Below are positions 33,318-35,169 of a stretch of DNA of 35,169 bases, piece by piece. Position 1 is the first letter of the stretch; each line of letters starts with the position of its first letter. Under the pieces are notes generated by a model, which saw nothing but the letters and a program-made list of their open reading frames with translations, did not search any database and was not told the origin of the DNA. Made by a program: the position numbers and the translations under genes. The stretch lies in NCBI GenBank assembly GCA_015068155.1, contig SVLC01000018.1, forward strand, positions 1 to 35,169. Reading direction: 5' to 3'. The DNA comes from Oscillospiraceae bacterium. GTDB taxonomy: Bacteria; Bacillota; Clostridia; Oscillospirales; Oscillospiraceae.

Positions 33318-34952
33318 TTAGGGTGTTGCTTCATCGTTCGGTTCACCAGGCTCCTCCTGCACAAGCTTATCGTTCTCCCAGGTGCCCTTGATAACGGTGC
33401 CATCGGCTTTATAGACTGTTCCGCTGCCGTGGCGCTTGTCATTCTTGAATTCGCCTTCGTAGCGCTCCGATGTGCTGCCATAGTACAGTACGCCATTACC
33501 GGTTCGCTTGCCATTGACCCAGTCGCCGGTATAATAGGAACCGTCCGTCCAGGTCATGGTGCCCTGACCGTGGCGCAACGCATTGAGCCAACCGCCTTCA
33601 TAAACTTCACCGGTTTTCCAGGTGTACTTACCCTGGCCCGACCAGATGCCGTTCACCCAATCGCCGGTGTAGGTATCACCGTTGGAGAAAACATGGGTTC
33701 CCTGGCCGTGGCGCTGGCCTTTGCTGAATTCGCCGGTGTAGGTTTCCTTGCCGCCGGGATAAACCAAGGTGCCGGTGCCGTCATATTGGCCGTCTTTCCA
33801 CTGACCCTTATAGGAATACCCGTCGGGTCTGCTGATCTCGCCATATCCGGACATCTGACCGTTATCCCAGCCGCCGGTGTATTCTACGCCATTATCCCAG
33901 ACGCAGGTGCCCTCGCCATGAGGCACACCTCTGACCATGTCTCCAGTGTAGGTGCAATCATCAAACCGTTTCGTGCCGTAGCCGGTCATCTGGTCACCCT
34001 GAACAGAGTCCATTAAATACTCTTCGGTAATATGATTGGTGGCCCGCAAAAACGCCTCAGCCTTGGGACCCAGTACATCGGTCCAGCCGATGAGATAAGC
34101 GGTCAGCTCATCAACCACACCTGTGCGGCTGTCAAGCATAATACTTTCAGGCAAAAATTCCTCCGCCGCTTCCTGGGTTTCATCCGGCAGATAGAAATCG
34201 ATGGCGCCGTACACATGGCACAGTTCATGGCGAATGGCGCGGGGCTCCGAGGAATACATCAATACATATTCAAACTGGTCGCCGCCACTGGCAGTAGCGG
34301 CATACGCTCTGCCTTCCCGGTTCAGGATAAACACCACCGGCGCGCTGTCTACCCCATAGTGGTTCTCCAGGAAAACTGCATTGGTATAGGCCTGGGCAAG
34401 GCCATGGGCCATCAGCGCGGAACGGGCCCAAAGCATATTCGGATCGTTCTGATTATAGGAAATACCGATCTTGGATACCAGATAATTGACCTCCACTTCC
34501 AGCCGCGTGCCGTAGGAAGCTGCTTCTTCGGACAGCTTCGGCAGATCCGCATCCAGCGTAGCCTTCATGGCCGCAACTTCCGCGTCGGACCAAGCGCTGA
34601 CCGAATCGCTGAGGAACACCACGGTGATCATCATCTTGCCGGTCATTCTTTCACAGAATCCGCTGTCCATCCAGCCGAGGTAAACATTGTTTTCCAGTTC
34701 TTCCGGAAATGCCGGCTGCGTCGGTTCCGTAGGCGGCTGCGTCGGCTGAGTGGTCGGCGCAGTAGATGGCGCCGTTGTCGGAAGGGTCGGGAGGGTGGTG
34801 GTAGACGCCGGGGTGGGTTGGGTGGGCATTGCCGTTGTAGACGGATCCGTTGTAACAGTGGTAACAGTGGACGGCAGATCCACGGTTGCACAGCCAACCA
34901 AAATTGCCAGCAAGATCATCCACAAAAATAGATGCAAAACAGATTTTTTCAT
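33318..34952 (-). CDS. Metzincin-like lipoprotein with eight C-terminal MORN repeats (first gene of operon)
   Basis: This 544-aa lipoprotein has lipobox LVGC (C21). A Thr/Pro-rich linker covers about 25-82. The peptidase-like domain (about 85-325) has AIRHELCHVYGAIDFYLP, with H242, E243, H246 and D252 in HExxHxxGxxD, and ESIMLD as a probable Met-turn. DSGFCERMTGKMMITVVFL and APVVFILNREGRAYAATAS are shared with the paralogues. The C-terminal half has eight MORN repeats plus a partial ninth (VIKGTWENDKL), in the same register as the neighbour, so the two arose by duplication. I use ATG 34952, 12 bases after AGGAGG. The GTG start in the track directly abuts that site. Confidence 0.87.
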   Translation of the reverse strand: MKKSVLHLFLWMILLAILVGCATVDLPSTVTTVTTDPSTTAMPTQPTPASTTTLPTLPTTAPSTAPTTQPTQPPTEPTQPAFPEELENNVYLGWMDSGFCERMTGKMMITVVFLSDSVSAWSDAEVAAMKATLDADLPKLSEEAASYGTRLEVEVNYLVSKIGISYNQNDPNMLWARSALMAHGLAQAYTNAVFLENHYGVDSAPVVFILNREGRAYAATASGGDQFEYVLMYSSEPRAIRHELCHVYGAIDFYLPDETQEAAEEFLPESIMLDSRTGVVDELTAYLIGWTDVLGPKAEAFLRATNHITEEYLMDSVQGDQMTGYGTKRFDDCTYTGDMVRGVPHGEGTCVWDNGVEYTGGWDNGQMSGYGEISRPDGYSYKGQWKDGQYDGTGTLVYPGGKETYTGEFSKGQRHGQGTHVFSNGDTYTGDWVNGIWSGQGKYTWKTGEVYEGGWLNALRHGQGTMTWTDGSYYTGDWVNGKRTGNGVLYYGSTSERYEGEFKNDKRHGSGTVYKADGTVIKGTWENDKLVQEEPGEPNDEATP

Positions 34953-34978
34953 TAGGCCGATCACCCTCCTTTTTTATA

Positions 34979-35008
34979 AGAATACCATACATTTCCGAAC
35001 AATGTCAA
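34979..35008 (-). promoter_or_regulatory. Promoter of the metzincin/MORN lipoprotein operon
   Basis: A perfect TTGACA (35003-35008) is followed after 18 bases by TATTCT (34979-34984), with TG one base upstream of the -10 box. Initiation near 34972 leaves about 20 bases before the first ATG. No further promoter or terminator is evident between the three genes. Confidence 0.72.
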
Positions 35009-35094
35009 TCGTTTTTTCAGAAAATAAAGCCTCGCCGAATGGCCAATGTCATTAAGTTAGCGGCATAAGCTGGAGGGCAAATTAAAGAGAAGCG

Positions 35095-35135
35095 AGAGTA
35101 TCCAAGACAGGAGCCTGTTTTGGATACTCTTTTTT
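35095..35135 (+). terminator. Strong plus-strand terminator with no visible gene
   Basis: AGAGTATCCAAGACAG pairs with CTGTTTTGGATACTCT (16 bp, one G-U, loop GAGC), followed by TTTTTT to 35135. The U-tract is on the plus strand, but the only annotated transcript nearby runs on the minus strand away from it. It could end a small RNA or antisense transcript, or be a relict of an insertion. The last 34 bases show an ATG at 35147 (MARKRIE...) without a ribosome binding site, too short to call. Confidence 0.75.
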
Positions 35136-35169
35136 GCAATTTGGGCATGGCAAGAAAGCGGATTGAGGA

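Noticed and set aside
34643-34897. Pro/Arg-rich minus-strand ORF and similar frames in the MORN and linker regions
   Set aside because: These are frame-shifted readings of the repetitive linker and MORN DNA, without start signals.
35147-35169. Start of a plus-strand gene (MARKRIE...)
   Set aside because: Only seven codons are visible, with no ribosome binding site. It could resemble a transposase N-terminus but cannot be supported.

Overview
This window most likely comes from an anaerobic, spore-forming or spore-ancestral Firmicute of class Clostridia, probably a gut Oscillospirales/Ruminococcaceae-like lineage. That placement is an inference from gene content: SpoIID, WhiA next to MurB, a DUF1385 (YqhQ-like) protein beside PrmC, a small acidic zinc-ribbon protein of the CD1247 type, a SAM-I riboswitch before metK, consensus AGGAGG ribosome binding sites and sigma-A type promoters. 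Nearly all the DNA is chromosomal core sequence. I see no rRNA, tRNA, CRISPR array, prophage or intact insertion sequence.

Layout. (1) 1-5.5 kb: the 5' part of a BspA-type lipoprotein gene preceded by a well-signalled 37-codon ORF; a TGS/uridine-kinase-like nucleoside kinase behind a guanine-class purine riboswitch and intrinsic terminator; spoIID; and, divergently, a membrane-anchored TPR/leucine-rich-repeat protein. (2) 5.6-7.5 kb: a zinc-ribbon, single-pass membrane protein with a large repetitive beta-rich exterior. (3) 7.5-16.4 kb, minus strand: a nine-gene chain read as FG-GAP lipoprotein, response regulator, histidine kinase, DUF1385 protein, prmC, recA, recX, rimO, pgsA. Most junctions overlap or are a few bases apart. 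It starts at an extended -10 promoter and ends at a shared terminator. (4) 16.5-21.8 kb: murB-whiA-dnaE from one promoter. (5) 21.8-25.8 kb: trpS, a CD1247-type protein, efp, an Xaa-Pro aminopeptidase and a YqeG-type phosphatase. (6) 25.8-30.6 kb: an uncharacterised plus-strand gene convergent with glpK, a rhomboid-like pseudoprotease with a zinc-ribbon tail, and SAM-I riboswitch-controlled metK. (7) 30.6-35.0 kb: an apparent operon of three paralogous lipoproteins. Each has a Thr/Pro linker and a metzincin-like HExxHxxGxxD domain with a Met-turn-like motif; two also carry eight full C-terminal MORN repeats.

The two most interesting items are the tandem metzincin/MORN lipoprotein cluster, which I cannot match to a named system, and the guanine-class riboswitch. 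The riboswitch's only visible terminator competes with the aptamer itself, which implies ligand-dependent activation of a nucleoside kinase of unknown substrate.

All start sites, promoters and RNA folds were read by eye. No alignment, HMM search or folding program was run.
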